Below are positions 35,190 to 43,785 of a stretch of DNA of 64,000 bases, one piece after another. How positions within the stretch are numbered: the stretch's first letter is position 1; each line of letters starts with the position of its first letter. The stretch covers positions 124,001 to 188,000 of the forward strand of contig NZ_OKQO01000001.1 in the NCBI RefSeq assembly GCF_900289145.1, written 5' to 3'. The position numbers and the translations under genes are program-made. Under the pieces are notes generated by a model. The model was not told the origin of the DNA, did not search any database, and was given only the letters and a program-made list of their open reading frames with translations. Source of the stretch: Neobittarella massiliensis (ex Bilen et al. 2018). Its GTDB lineage: Bacteria > Bacillota > Clostridia > Oscillospirales > Ruminococcaceae.

Positions 35190-36500
35190 TAAAATAGTGA
35201 GCCCCAAAGGAAGACCGGCGTTTTTGGTACGGAGAACTGCGGTATACGCAGAGGATATTCAGGTGCGGGGGCCAAAACCATGCCGAGACGGGTAAAACTT
35301 GCCGAACCGCCGGGGGAGTATCAGCGCAGGGAGATACACACGGATATCTTGGCAGTTGGAATATTGAGCCGGTAGGTCTTGGGCTTAATATCCGATCGAC
35401 CGGCAAGATGGGGGGCCGCTGTGCCGGGCAAAGCGCGGGGGCGTGGTAGAACGAGCGGGAACAAGGGCAGGAAATGCCGGCAGGGAGCGCTGTTTTCTGT
35501 TTTGAACTGGGGCAGTATTATAGATATCGGATGGTGTGGACCCCATGCGTATCTTGCCATTTAAAAACAGTACAGATATTGCGCTCCGTTAGTTTTTCCC
35601 GGTGGCAGCTGTTCATACACGATACACCCAAAAGAGGTGCAGGCACCGAAACGGTTTTTTGTTTGCAAGCTGAAAATGTTGTGCTGCGCCGCCTGATGGC
35701 CGGCCGCCAGACAAGCGGGGAGAGACGGTGTGAAAATAGGACCGCCCTTTGAGAAGACAGCGGCTGTTTTGGGCTGGAACAGAGATAGGACCGAGCGATC
35801 TTGAGAAATTAGTGCGTTTGGGGCATATGAACCGGCCTGGAAATGGTCTGGAGTTGAGCAAGGTTGGTCGTTGTTGGTTTTAGGCTGGTCTTAGGTCGGT
35901 CCAGGGAGCTAGAGTTGGTCTGGAAGTGATCCGAAGCTGATTTGGGGCTGATATGAACTGCGCCTATTGGCGCTCTATCAGCGATCAGAGCGGCAGAAAT
36001 CCTGTGAGCAGAGTGAACTTATGGGAATTGCGGTAAGGTAGGACCGTATACATGGTGTTTATCCTCCTGACAGACGGTGGCTCGAGATAGCATGCGCGGC
36101 AGATTGCAGAATACACATCTGCGTTTTGCCGCAAAACGCGCGCGGTCAAAATCGCAAAAGGGATCAGCGTGGAGAGTATTTATCTGTGCTCTATGCTCTA
36201 TGCATGGGGCGTGTGGGGCGCACCGGTGTATAGCTTGCAAAAATATGGGGCGTTTACGCATCGATCGTGGCGGGGTCCGGTGGGGCGGTGGCTTAAAAAT
36301 GAGAAGATAACTCCTAAGGTAGAAAAACATAAGAACGCCGAACAGCGGCTATCTGTTTTGGAGGAGTAGGCCGATCGGTGCGCCCAGCTCAGGTCTCGAT
36401 GTGGTTGACACGCCAAAATGTGCAGTGGGGAAAGAGGGACAAAAAAGGAACGGTGGGGATGATAGCGCCATCTTTTTGTATTCGAGGGACAGTATCGTTT
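35190..36500. other. Gene-free region of about 1.3 kb
   Basis: No open frame here has a convincing start, codon pattern or family resemblance. The stretch 35830-35960 contains many short overlapping units of the type ggtctgg/ggttggt, looking like slippage-derived low-complexity DNA. It is unusually long for this tightly packed chromosome and may be a decayed gene, an insertion remnant or an unrecognised RNA. Confidence 0.6.
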
Positions 36501-36514
36501 GGGATATGGGCAAC

Positions 36515-36543
36515 AAAAAAGCCAGCGCAGTCTGGGCGCTGGC
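36515..36543 (-). terminator. Intrinsic terminator of the APC permease gene
   Basis: Minus strand: the 8-bp stem gccagcgc / gcgctggc with a seven-base loop and then six T. It lies about 115 bases after the permease stop. Confidence 0.85.
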
Positions 36544-36656
36544 CTGTATTTTCGTTTCATGGCGGATACTTATAAGGTGGGGGGGACACGGCCTGTTTAA
36601 AGCGGATGCGGGCGGCTATTCCCGGATAGCTGCCATGGGTGGTGGGGCCTATCCTT

Positions 36657-37991
36657 TTAAGACCGGGTGGCCCGACGGGTGTAGTAGAGCAGGCCGCCGC
36701 CCAGCAGCAGTGCACAGAGCAGCGCGTAGGGGAAGAAGGCCGGGTTTTGTGCGCCGCCGTAGAGGATGATGAGCGAGCCCAGGCTGGCCAGCAGCGGTAC
36801 CAGTACGCCCCGTATTTTGCCGGGGATGCGACCGGACCGGTGCAGCGAGATGACTTTGCCGTAGAAGAACACGTACAGCAGGTAACTGATGGCCACCGGT
36901 ACCTCGGACACGTCGGAGTTGGGCAGCAGACCGAATTTTTGGGTGAGATAGTGCAGCAGGAACCAGCCGCTGGCCAGTAAAAACGCCATCAGTCCCGAGC
37001 GCAGGGGCATATCGAACTTTTTGCTGACCTGCTGCAGTTTGGTGGCGCCGGGGACCATACCTCGCAGTGAGAGCGCATAGGGCATGCGGATGCTGCCCAG
37101 CGTGAGGCCGTTGACGGTGCCCATGACCGAGATGATGACAAAGATCAGCACCAGCTTGGAGCCGGTCTTGCCCAGCACCTGAATAGCCAGCTGGTCGATG
37201 TGGGCATCGCCCATGGCCATGACCTGTTCGGGCCCCAACAGGGTAGAGACCCCCACAAAGTACAGCAGGTAGGCAAGCAGGATGAACAGCGGGCCCATGA
37301 CCAGCGCCCGGCGCAGATTGCGCTTGGAGTCGCGTATCTCGTGGGCGATAGAGGTGGCCACGATCCACCCGTCAAAAGAAAAGGCGATAGGGGCCAGCGC
37401 TGCCAGCCAGCTAAAGCTGGCCAGGCTGCGGCCGGTACCGGCGGGGATGATGGTGGTGGGATCGCCGAAGATGACCCCGATCAGGGCAAAGGCGATGAGC
37501 GGCAGCAGCTTGGCCACGGTGGAAAAGCGCTGAAAAATGCCGCCAAAGCGGGGGGAGAAGGTGTTGTAGAGATAACAGACGGCACAGAAACCAAAGCCGA
37601 TGAGCATTTGCCCCTCCAGTGGCAGAGCGAGCCCGAACAGCAGGCCGGTGTATACCCCCACCACCCAGGACACCACAGCGATGAGGCTGGGGTAGTAGAT
37701 AAAGGTCTGGAACCAACCTACCACACAGGCCGCCCTGGAGGTGGAGAACTCGTCGGCGTAGGTGATGAGCCCGCCGGGCTTATCGGTGAGCGCGGCCAGC
37801 TCGGAGAAGGCCAGACTGCCAAAGACGATGGCAAACGCCGCCACGCAGAACGCCGCCGCCCCGAGCAGGATGTTACCGCCGGTGAGTACCAGTATATCGT
37901 CGCTCTTAAAAAAGATGCCCGAGCCGATCACGGTGCCGACGATCACGGCGACGGCGGTGACCAGACCGTATTTTTTGTGTTGTTCCTGCAA
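36657..37991 (-). CDS. APC-superfamily amino acid permease
   Basis: 444 residues with about 12 helices. The opening YGLVTAVAVIVGTVIGSGIFFK contains the GSGIF substrate-binding turn of amino acid-polyamine-organocation transporters, followed by an ELAALTDKPGGLITY loop typical of the LAT/serine-threonine exchanger group. The substrate is unknown. The open frame extends 88 codons upstream, but that part lacks hydrophobic character and runs through a tandem repeat. A TTG start after agggggcg is preferred. It is divided from the repressor gene at 38363 by about 370 bases. Confidence 0.88.
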   Translation of the reverse strand: MQEQHKKYGLVTAVAVIVGTVIGSGIFFKSDDILVLTGGNILLGAAAFCVAAFAIVFGSLAFSELAALTDKPGGLITYADEFSTSRAACVVGWFQTFIYYPSLIAVVSWVVGVYTGLLFGLALPLEGQMLIGFGFCAVCYLYNTFSPRFGGIFQRFSTVAKLLPLIAFALIGVIFGDPTTIIPAGTGRSLASFSWLAALAPIAFSFDGWIVATSIAHEIRDSKRNLRRALVMGPLFILLAYLLYFVGVSTLLGPEQVMAMGDAHIDQLAIQVLGKTGSKLVLIFVIISVMGTVNGLTLGSIRMPYALSLRGMVPGATKLQQVSKKFDMPLRSGLMAFLLASGWFLLHYLTQKFGLLPNSDVSEVPVAISYLLYVFFYGKVISLHRSGRIPGKIRGVLVPLLASLGSLIILYGGAQNPAFFPYALLCALLLGGGLLYYTRRATRS

Positions 37992-38149
37992 GAGAGATCG
38001 CCCCCTGTGTATGATAGTATAGTGTGGTCCGGCGCGCCGGGCGCCAGACGGCTGGCAGCGGCCGCGGCACAAAAAAAGAGACACCCGCTGCGGGATGCCC
38101 CTGGCGACGCGATCGCTGTGCATTTTTTGACGGTGTGCAAAACCGGCCG

Positions 38150-38193
38150 CCGCTGTTGGGCGGCTGTTGGGCGGCTGTTGGGCGGTTGTTGGG
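38150..38193. repeat. 11-bp tandem repeat
   Basis: Four consecutive copies of ccgctgttggg/cggctgttggg (one cggttgttggg) lie between the XRE gene and the permease, upstream of the latter. The rest of 37992-38362 shows no gene. Such repeats can vary in number and alter promoter spacing. Confidence 0.85.
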
Positions 38194-38362
38194 TCAGACA
38201 CCCCTCTGGGCTGCCGGTGGACCCGGGCGGCGGCTGCCGCTAAGTATATGTACACGCCGTTAAAAATATGAAAAAGCCGTTTTCTTTAGAGTGAAAAAAT
38301 GGTACTATATATAGGTGACAGACCCAGATATTGGGCATGCTCCTACTTGGCGGAGCGCGGCC

Positions 38363-39070
38363 CTACTTTTTGCCGCTGTCTTTGCCCAGTGTATCCTCGA
38401 CGTTGGAGATCAGGTTTTGCAAAGAGGAGTAAAAGAGCGGATAATTCTCGGCCAGCGACTGGGTGGTGAGCTCGAAGTCGTCGCGGTCCTCCAGCGGTCT
38501 CATGTCCCCCAGATCGACGTTTTGGTCCAGGCAGTCGATATCGGCCACGCTCTCGTGCATGGCGGCGTCGCACAGCTGGCTGTAGCGCACCTTGGAGACC
38601 GAGAACATGGTGCTCTGGTTTTTGGGGGTGAGGCCGTAGAGCTTGCGGAACATCTTGTACACCGCCACCATGATGTAGCTGGAGACCTCTTTGGTGAGTG
38701 AGGCGTTGCAGCCTTTGGCCAGCATATCGAACACGATGTGCAGCGAGTTGGTAATGAGCTTTTTGTTGAGCACCGGCATGATGCTGCCGTGCTGCATGAT
38801 GTTTTGCTTGCCCGGCTCATCGCTGTCGGGTATATCCTCTACGCTGAGGGTGAGGCCGGCCCGGTCGGGCGAGCGGCCCAGCAGGTAATCGCAGGAGACG
38901 CCGTAGTAGTCGGCCACCTTGACGACAAATTCGAGCCCGCACTCGCGAATGCCTTTTTCATAGTGTGACAGCAGCGCCTGAGAAATGCCCAGACTGGCTG
39001 CGACCTGCTTCTGACTGACGCCTTTTTCTTTGCGCAGCAGAGTCAGGATCCGGTGAAAATCGGCATTCAT
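38363..39070 (-). CDS. XRE-family transcriptional regulator with large C-terminal domain
   Basis: 235 residues. A Cro/C1 helix-turn-helix occupies residues 3-62 (LLRKEKGVSQKQVAASLGISQALLSHYE in outline), followed by about 165 residues without a recognised domain, largely helical. This layout is common in Clostridia. The start MNADFH is preceded by gggggaggttttgacg. It probably represses itself through the palindrome at 39090-39104 (inference) and may control the permease downstream. Confidence 0.85.
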   Translation of the reverse strand: MNADFHRILTLLRKEKGVSQKQVAASLGISQALLSHYEKGIRECGLEFVVKVADYYGVSCDYLLGRSPDRAGLTLSVEDIPDSDEPGKQNIMQHGSIMPVLNKKLITNSLHIVFDMLAKGCNASLTKEVSSYIMVAVYKMFRKLYGLTPKNQSTMFSVSKVRYSQLCDAAMHESVADIDCLDQNVDLGDMRPLEDRDDFELTTQSLAENYPLFYSSLQNLISNVEDTLGKDSGKK

Positions 39071-39089
39071 CGTCAAAACCTCCCCCTTT

Positions 39090-39132
39090 TTTACATAATG
39101 TAAATTATATAGCACGAAAAACCTTTTGTAAA
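39090..39132 (-). promoter_or_regulatory. Promoter and operator of the XRE regulator
   Basis: Minus strand TTTACA and TATAAT with a 17-base spacer (39104-39132). The odd-length palindrome tttacataatgtaaa (39090-39104), arms of seven around one base, begins at the edge of the -10, ideal for autorepression by a dimeric XRE protein. Confidence 0.8.
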
Positions 39133-39203
39133 GGCAGTTCGTGCAATTTTAAAACACATTCCCAGGATTTTAGTAGAGCAAACATAGGAGACCAGGAGAT
39201 TTT

Positions 39204-39881
39204 ATGAAAACTTACAAGATACATTTCATCCGTCATGGACTTACTGAAGGCAACATCCGCGGCCAGTATGTAGGCCGCCGCACCGACTCGCCGCTGTGTC
39301 CGCAGGGGGTGCAGGCGCTCATCGCGCTCAGGCAGCGGTATGATTATCCCGGCGTGGGCAAGCTGTATATAAGTCCCATGACCCGCTGCCGGCAGACGGC
39401 GGCGCTCCTGTACCCGGAGATGAAAAATATCGCCGAGGTAGAGCAGATCGCCGAGATGGATTTTGGCGACTTTGAGGGCAAGACGATCGCCCAGCTGCAA
39501 AACGCCCCGGCTTTTCGCTCTTTTGCCCCCGGCGCCGCCCAGGTGCAGATCCCCGGCGGCGAGAGCCTGGCCGACTTTGCCCGCCGCTGCGGCGAGGGGC
39601 TGGACCTTATCATCAGCGACATGATGCGTGCGGGCAACACCCAGGCGGCGGTGGTGACCCACGGCGGGGTGATCATGGGCCTGCTGGCGGCTTACGGCTA
39701 CCCCAAGAAAAACCACGTGGAGGGGATGGCCGACAACGGCTACGGCTACACCATCCTCATCACCCCGCAGCTGTGGCAGTCGGCCCGGGCCTTTGAGATC
39801 ATCGGCATCATACCCCATGGGGCCGAAGACGCCCGCGGGGCGCTGGCGGCGGCCAAATACATGCCGGAGGACGACGGCTGA
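39204..39881 (+). CDS. Histidine phosphatase superfamily protein, possible alpha-ribazole phosphatase
   Basis: 225 residues. The N-terminal HFIRHGLTEGN is the RHG phospho-His motif of the phosphoglycerate-mutase-like phosphatases, and a second catalytic His is in VVTHGGVIMG. Its stop overlaps the start of the corrinoid adenosyltransferase gene (TGATG), so they are translationally coupled. That makes a CobC-like role in the nucleotide loop of cobalamin plausible, but the family has many other substrates. Confidence 0.8.
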   Translation: MKTYKIHFIRHGLTEGNIRGQYVGRRTDSPLCPQGVQALIALRQRYDYPGVGKLYISPMTRCRQTAALLYPEMKNIAEVEQIAEMDFGDFEGKTIAQLQNAPAFRSFAPGAAQVQIPGGESLADFARRCGEGLDLIISDMMRAGNTQAAVVTHGGVIMGLLAAYGYPKKNHVEGMADNGYGYTILITPQLWQSARAFEIIGIIPHGAEDARGALAAAKYMPEDDG

Positions 39882-40405
39882 TGGGCGCCCAGCAGGGGCT
39901 GGTGCACATCTACACCGGCACCGGTAAAGGCAAGACAACGGCGGCGGTGGGGCTGTGCGTGCGGGCGCTGGGGGCCGGTAAGCAGGTGTACTTCACCCAG
40001 TTTTTAAAAGACGGCAGCTCAGCCGAGATAAGCCAGCTGCGGGCACTGGGGGCAACGGTGGATATCCCGCCCCAGCAGGCCAAATTTTTTGCCGCCATGA
40101 CCGAGGCGGAAAAGGAGCGGTGCCGCACTGCCCAGCAGCGGGCGCTGGCTGGCGCTGTTGCGGCGGCGGCCGACTATGACCTGGTGGTGTGCGACGAGAT
40201 CATGGCCGCGCTGGCGCTGGGCACGGTAAAACTGGACCAGGTGTGTGCGCTCATCGACGGGCGGGCGCCGGGCTGTGAGCTGGTGCTGACCGGGCGCGGG
40301 GCGCCGGCGGAGCTGGTAGAGCGGTGCGATTACCTGTCGGACATCCAGTGCAAAAAACACCCCTACGAGCAGGGCATAGCCGCTCGCAGGGGCATAGAAT
40401 ACTGA
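39881..40405 (+). CDS. cobO: Corrinoid adenosyltransferase (CobA/CobO type)
   Basis: 174 residues. It transfers the adenosyl group of ATP to reduced corrinoid, making adenosylcobalamin. The P-loop YTGTGKGKTTAAVGL at about 10-24 and DLVVCDEIMAAL (Walker-B-like) fit the CobA family. No other cobalamin synthesis gene is close, so with the preceding phosphatase this may be a salvage pair. It is coupled upstream; the DUF975 gene follows after 17 bases. Confidence 0.93.
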   Translation: MGAQQGLVHIYTGTGKGKTTAAVGLCVRALGAGKQVYFTQFLKDGSSAEISQLRALGATVDIPPQQAKFFAAMTEAEKERCRTAQQRALAGAVAAAADYDLVVCDEIMAALALGTVKLDQVCALIDGRAPGCELVLTGRGAPAELVERCDYLSDIQCKKHPYEQGIAARRGIEY

Positions 40406-40422
40406 TCGGGGAGGACCGGACT

Positions 40423-41265
40423 TTGCGACAACAGCTCAAACGCGACTCCAAAAAAATACTGCGCCACCAGATCGGCAAGGCGCTGGCTATCGCCTTTATG
40501 GTGGTGGCGGTGGTCCTATTCTTCTGGGCTATCGAGCGGCTTTGCGCGGTGACACTGGGGGTGCTGGGCTTTGAGAGCCTGCTGGCCCAGCCGCACATCG
40601 ACCTGTCGTCGAGGGTGGTGCAGCTGAGCCTGCTGATCATCCTGCTCATTGCGGTGCTGCGCTTTTTTGTGCTCAGCCCCATCTATATGGGGCAGGTGAG
40701 CTGGTACTGGAACGCCGCCTGCTACCCCAACACCCCGGTGTGGGAGATGTTCAGCCAGTTCAGCTCGCTGAGGATGTTTGGCCGCTCGCTGTGGTACACG
40801 GTGAACATTTGGGCCCGCTGTGCGCTGTACACGGTGCTGTTTATGCTGCCGTCGGGCCTGCTGCTGTTTTTTGGCTACCGCGGTTACCTGGCAGCCAGCA
40901 GCAGTTGGATGATCGCCGTGGGTTCGGTGGCGCTGATGCTGTCGGTGCTGCTGTTTATCTTTACGGTGCCGCTGCTGTACTGCTTTTTGCGCCGCTACTT
41001 TTTGGCCAAGTACATCGTGGTATCGCACCCGGAGGTGACGGTGCGGCAGGCCTTTTTCATATCGGTGCGGCAGATGCACGGCCATCGGGGCGAGATCATG
41101 ATGCTGGACCTGTCGTTTTTTCCGTGGTTTTTGTCCTGTATATTCATCATCCCCATCCTCTACGCAGTGCCCCACTATTTTACCGTGTGTACCCTGTATG
41201 CCCGCTGTTACCTGTACAGCACCGATTTTGCCGACTACCGGGGAAGCCGGGCGGCAGGCAAGTAG
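40423..41265 (+). CDS. DUF975-like integral membrane protein
   Basis: 280 residues, with a TTG start after ggggagg. About six helices, with the cytoplasmic N-terminus LRQQLKRDSKKILRHQIGKAL and a middle SQFSSLRMFGRSLWYTVNI loop. The pattern fits the DUF975 group of Firmicutes membrane proteins, whose function is unknown. An ATG-started longer frame overlaps cobO and is not favoured. It ends at a terminator. Confidence 0.7.
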   Translation: MRQQLKRDSKKILRHQIGKALAIAFMVVAVVLFFWAIERLCAVTLGVLGFESLLAQPHIDLSSRVVQLSLLIILLIAVLRFFVLSPIYMGQVSWYWNAACYPNTPVWEMFSQFSSLRMFGRSLWYTVNIWARCALYTVLFMLPSGLLLFFGYRGYLAASSSWMIAVGSVALMLSVLLFIFTVPLLYCFLRRYFLAKYIVVSHPEVTVRQAFFISVRQMHGHRGEIMMLDLSFFPWFLSCIFIIPILYAVPHYFTVCTLYARCYLYSTDFADYRGSRAAGK

Positions 41266-41278
41266 AGAAACATAAAAA

Positions 41279-41320
41279 ACGAGCTGGCTAAGCGGTGTGC
41301 TTGCCAGCTCGTATTTTATT
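41279..41320. terminator. Intrinsic terminator, probably bidirectional
   Basis: The 10-bp stem acgagctggc / gccagctcgt with a 14-base loop; T-rich sequence follows on the plus strand and a T run on the minus strand. Confidence 0.8.
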
Positions 41321-41375
41321 TGTCTTGGCGCCGAATACAGGACCTACCAAATCCCGTTTTGGGCGGTGGGGAAAA

Positions 41376-41624
41376 CTATTTGCCGGAGCTGAGGTTCTTG
41401 GCGCAGTCGGCGCACACGTATTTGCCCATGTAGCTGGTGAGGTGCTCGCTCTCTTTGCCGCAGAACACACAGCCGTTGCCCGCCTTTTTGAGACAGATCA
41501 TATCTTTATCGGTAAAGATCTCGATGTGAGAGCCCTTTTCCATAGACAGGGTGCGGCGGAGTTCTTTGGGGATGACAATGCGGCCAAGTTCGTCCATTTC
41601 TCTGATTATACCTGTAGATTTCAT
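41376..41624 (-). CDS. AbrB/SpoVT-type transition regulator with C-terminal zinc ribbon
   Basis: 82 residues. The swapped-hairpin DNA-binding domain is GIIREMDELGRIVIPKELRR, typical of AbrB, Abh and SpoVT. The C-terminal part has two Cys pairs, CVFC and CADC, spaced as a zinc ribbon. The combination occurs in Clostridia. AbrB-like proteins control the shift from growth to stationary phase and sporulation; spmAB, the next genes, are sporulation genes but on the other strand. The ribosome binding site is ggaggacaaac. Confidence 0.9.
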   Translation of the reverse strand: MKSTGIIREMDELGRIVIPKELRRTLSMEKGSHIEIFTDKDMICLKKAGNGCVFCGKESEHLTSYMGKYVCADCAKNLSSGK

Positions 41625-41801
41625 GTTTGTCCTCCGTTTCGCGTGGATGGTTGGGGAGAATACGGATATTTTGTTCTGATCCGTAATTTCTAGTATATTA
41701 TAGTAGTCTTACGTCGATTTGTCAAATATTACAAGTAAAATTTTGGAAGAAATCATGACGGCTGGGCACGGCGCATAAGTATAGCCCAGGAGGTGGCTGC
41801 C

Positions 41802-42389
41802 ATGATGACCTATATCTGGTCGGGACTGGTGGTGCTGTCGGTGATCTTTGGCGCACTGACCGGTCGCATCGATGCGGTGAGCACCGCGGCGCTGGGCGAG
41901 TGCCTGAAGGCGGTGGAGCTGTCGGCCACGCTTTTAGGCGGGCTGTGCCTGTGGGGCGGGGTGATGAAGATCGCCGAGAAGTCGGGCCTGTCGGAGAAGA
42001 TATCGGGGCTTTTGTACCCGCTTTTGGGCAGGATCTTTCACGGGCTGCGGCGGGGCAGCGCGGCGTTTGCCGCCATCGCCATGAACCTGATGGCCAACTT
42101 GCTGGGGCTGGGCAACGCCGCCACACCTCTGGGCCTGGCGGCGATGACCCAGCTGCAAAAAGAGAACCCCGACCCCGAGACGGCCACCGACAACATGATC
42201 TTATTCGTGGTGCTCAACACCGCCTCGCTGCAACTCATCCCCACCACTACCGCCACACTGCGGTTAAAGGCCGGCAGCCAGGCCCCGATGGAGATACTGC
42301 CCTGCGTGTGGCTGGCGTCGATCTTGTCGGTGACGGTGGGGCTGACGGTGGCCAAGCTGGGCTGCGCGCTGCACAGGAGGCGGCGATGA
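41802..42389 (+). CDS. spmA: Spore maturation protein A
   Basis: 195 residues, polytopic. The sequence MNLMANLLGLGNAATPLGLAAM is the hallmark of the SpmA/nucleoside recognition (Gate) family. SpmA and SpmB together are needed for spore core dehydration. ATG start after aggaggtggctgcc; GTG at 41793 is less likely. The stop overlaps the start of spmB (ATGA), so the two subunits are coupled. Confidence 0.93.
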   Translation: MMTYIWSGLVVLSVIFGALTGRIDAVSTAALGECLKAVELSATLLGGLCLWGGVMKIAEKSGLSEKISGLLYPLLGRIFHGLRRGSAAFAAIAMNLMANLLGLGNAATPLGLAAMTQLQKENPDPETATDNMILFVVLNTASLQLIPTTTATLRLKAGSQAPMEILPCVWLASILSVTVGLTVAKLGCALHRRRR

Positions 42390-42901
42390 CCGGCTATGCG
42401 GTGCCCTGTTTGCTGGTGGGTTTTATACTGTACGGGCTGTACCGGGGCGTGCCGGTGTTCGACTGCTTTGTAGAGGGCGCCGGTGAGAACATGAAGGTGA
42501 TCTTAAAGATACTGCCTTCGCTGGTGGCGCTGATGACGGCGGTGGGGATGTTTAAGGCCTCGGGCGGGCTGGATCTGCTGACGGCGGGGCTGGCCCCGCT
42601 GGCAGAGCTGCTGGGTCTGCCCAAGCAGGTGCTGCCGCTGGCGCTGCTGCGCCCTATATCGGGCAGCGGAGCTATGGTCATCTTTCAGGATATCCTGCAG
42701 AACTTTGGGCCCGACGGGACCATCGGCCGGGTGGCCAGCGTGCTGATGGGCTCTACCGAGACTACTTTTTACACATTGGCGCTGTACTACGGGGCGATCG
42801 GCATCAAAAAGACACGGCACACGCTGCCGTCGGCGCTGTCGGCCGACATGACCGGCTTTGTGTGCAGTGCGCTGCTGGTGCATCTGCTGCTGGGGAGATA
42901 G
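42386..42901 (+). CDS. spmB: Spore maturation protein B
   Basis: 171 residues with about four to five helices. The conserved block LRPISGSGAMVIFQDIL then MGSTETTFYTLALYYG is typical of SpmB. It acts with SpmA in the spore membrane during maturation. The four-base overlap with spmA indicates translational coupling, and a perfect hairpin terminator follows. Confidence 0.94.
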   Translation: MTGYAVPCLLVGFILYGLYRGVPVFDCFVEGAGENMKVILKILPSLVALMTAVGMFKASGGLDLLTAGLAPLAELLGLPKQVLPLALLRPISGSGAMVIFQDILQNFGPDGTIGRVASVLMGSTETTFYTLALYYGAIGIKKTRHTLPSALSADMTGFVCSALLVHLLLGR

Positions 42902-42922
42902 TTGCGGCGGGAAAGAGACAGG

Positions 42923-42954
42923 AAAAAGAGAGCTGCCGCGGCAGCTCTCTTTTT
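42923..42954. terminator. Perfect-palindrome terminator of spmAB
   Basis: A 32-bp perfect palindrome, aaaaagagagctgccg and its complement, with A and T runs at the ends, able to act in both directions. Confidence 0.9.
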
Positions 42955-43054
42955 GATCGCCCCTTTATATAGGAGGCGAAACGATGGGCTATCTGCTGGT
43001 CTGGGCGCTCCGCCAAAACGGCCGGGCGCACGGCGCGCTGACTGTTTTGTGCAG

Positions 43055-43360
43055 TTACAGCGTGCCGTTGGCTTTTTGCAGTTCGATGACGATGTGGTTG
43101 ACTGCCTCGATCTGGCTCTCGGTCAGGTTGGTCGAGGAGACGCGCACGTCTTCATTGATCCCCAGCAGCCAGTCGGTAGAGACGCGGAAGGTGGTCGCCA
43201 GTTTGATCAGGTTTTGGTAAGTGGGTTGTCTGGCTCCTGTCTCGTAGGAACTGATGACTGATTTAGTGGTCCAGAGCCGCTCAGCCAACTGCTCTTGTGT
43301 GAGGCCATAGCTCTGTCTGAGTAATTTGATTTTTGCCGATAATTGCGAGAGTTCTGCCAT
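43055..43360 (-). CDS. Small XRE-family regulator
   Basis: 101 residues. The Cro/C1 helix-turn-helix covers about 10-67 (LLRQSYGLTQEQLAERL then KSVISSYETGARQPTYQNLIKLA, followed by STDWLLGI). A short helix ends the protein. Start after ggaggtgccct. It stands alone. A tacac-ata-gtgta inverted repeat upstream (43467-43479) might be its operator. Confidence 0.85.
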   Translation of the reverse strand: MAELSQLSAKIKLLRQSYGLTQEQLAERLWTTKSVISSYETGARQPTYQNLIKLATTFRVSTDWLLGINEDVRVSSTNLTESQIEAVNHIVIELQKANGTL

Positions 43361-43735
43361 AGGGCACCTCCAATACTCCGTCTTTTACAAATGCTTCCCA
43401 ACTCCCACCCAACACAGCCCTGATCTCCTACCGACACACCCGGGCTCTATACAGCGGAAATATATATACACATAGTGTACCGAATGTGCGTACTCATATA
43501 GACGATAAATACTTCGAATAGAGGGTTTTTCTGCTATCAATCTGCATTTCTCCCTATAAAATTACATGTATTTATCCAAAATTATCCAAAACTTGTAAAG
43601 AGGCCTGAGACTTTGCGATTTTGGGCGGCAAAGAAGTGTGCAAAAAGAAATATGATATGCCCATAGTGTATACGCTTTTTAAAAGAATACAAGGGAGGAT
43701 GGGGCATTTGGCGGCGGTAGCTGGCGAAAAAAGGC
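43361..43735. other. AT-rich intergenic region with candidate operator
   Basis: No gene supported. It contains the inverted repeat tacacatagtgta at 43467-43479, and a second copy of its half catagtgta at 43662-43670. These may be binding sites for the neighbouring small XRE protein. No convincing -35/-10 pair could be set. Confidence 0.4.
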
Positions 43736-43739
43736 GCAA

Positions 43740-43767
43740 AAAAAGACGGCGACAGCCGTCTCTTTTT
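43740..43767 (-). terminator. Intrinsic terminator of trpS
   Basis: Minus strand: gacggctgtcgccgtc hairpin followed by seven T, 20 bases after the trpS stop. Confidence 0.85.
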
Positions 43768-43785
43768 AGAAGATCCATGTGGGAG

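Noticed and set aside
36077-36575. Several short overlapping frames in the gene-free region
   Set aside because: None has a plausible start, consistent codon use or recognisable domain, and they disagree in strand and frame.
37200-38243. 347-codon plus-strand frame opposite the APC permease
   Set aside because: Antisense shadow with Gly/Asp/His-rich composition and no ribosome binding site.
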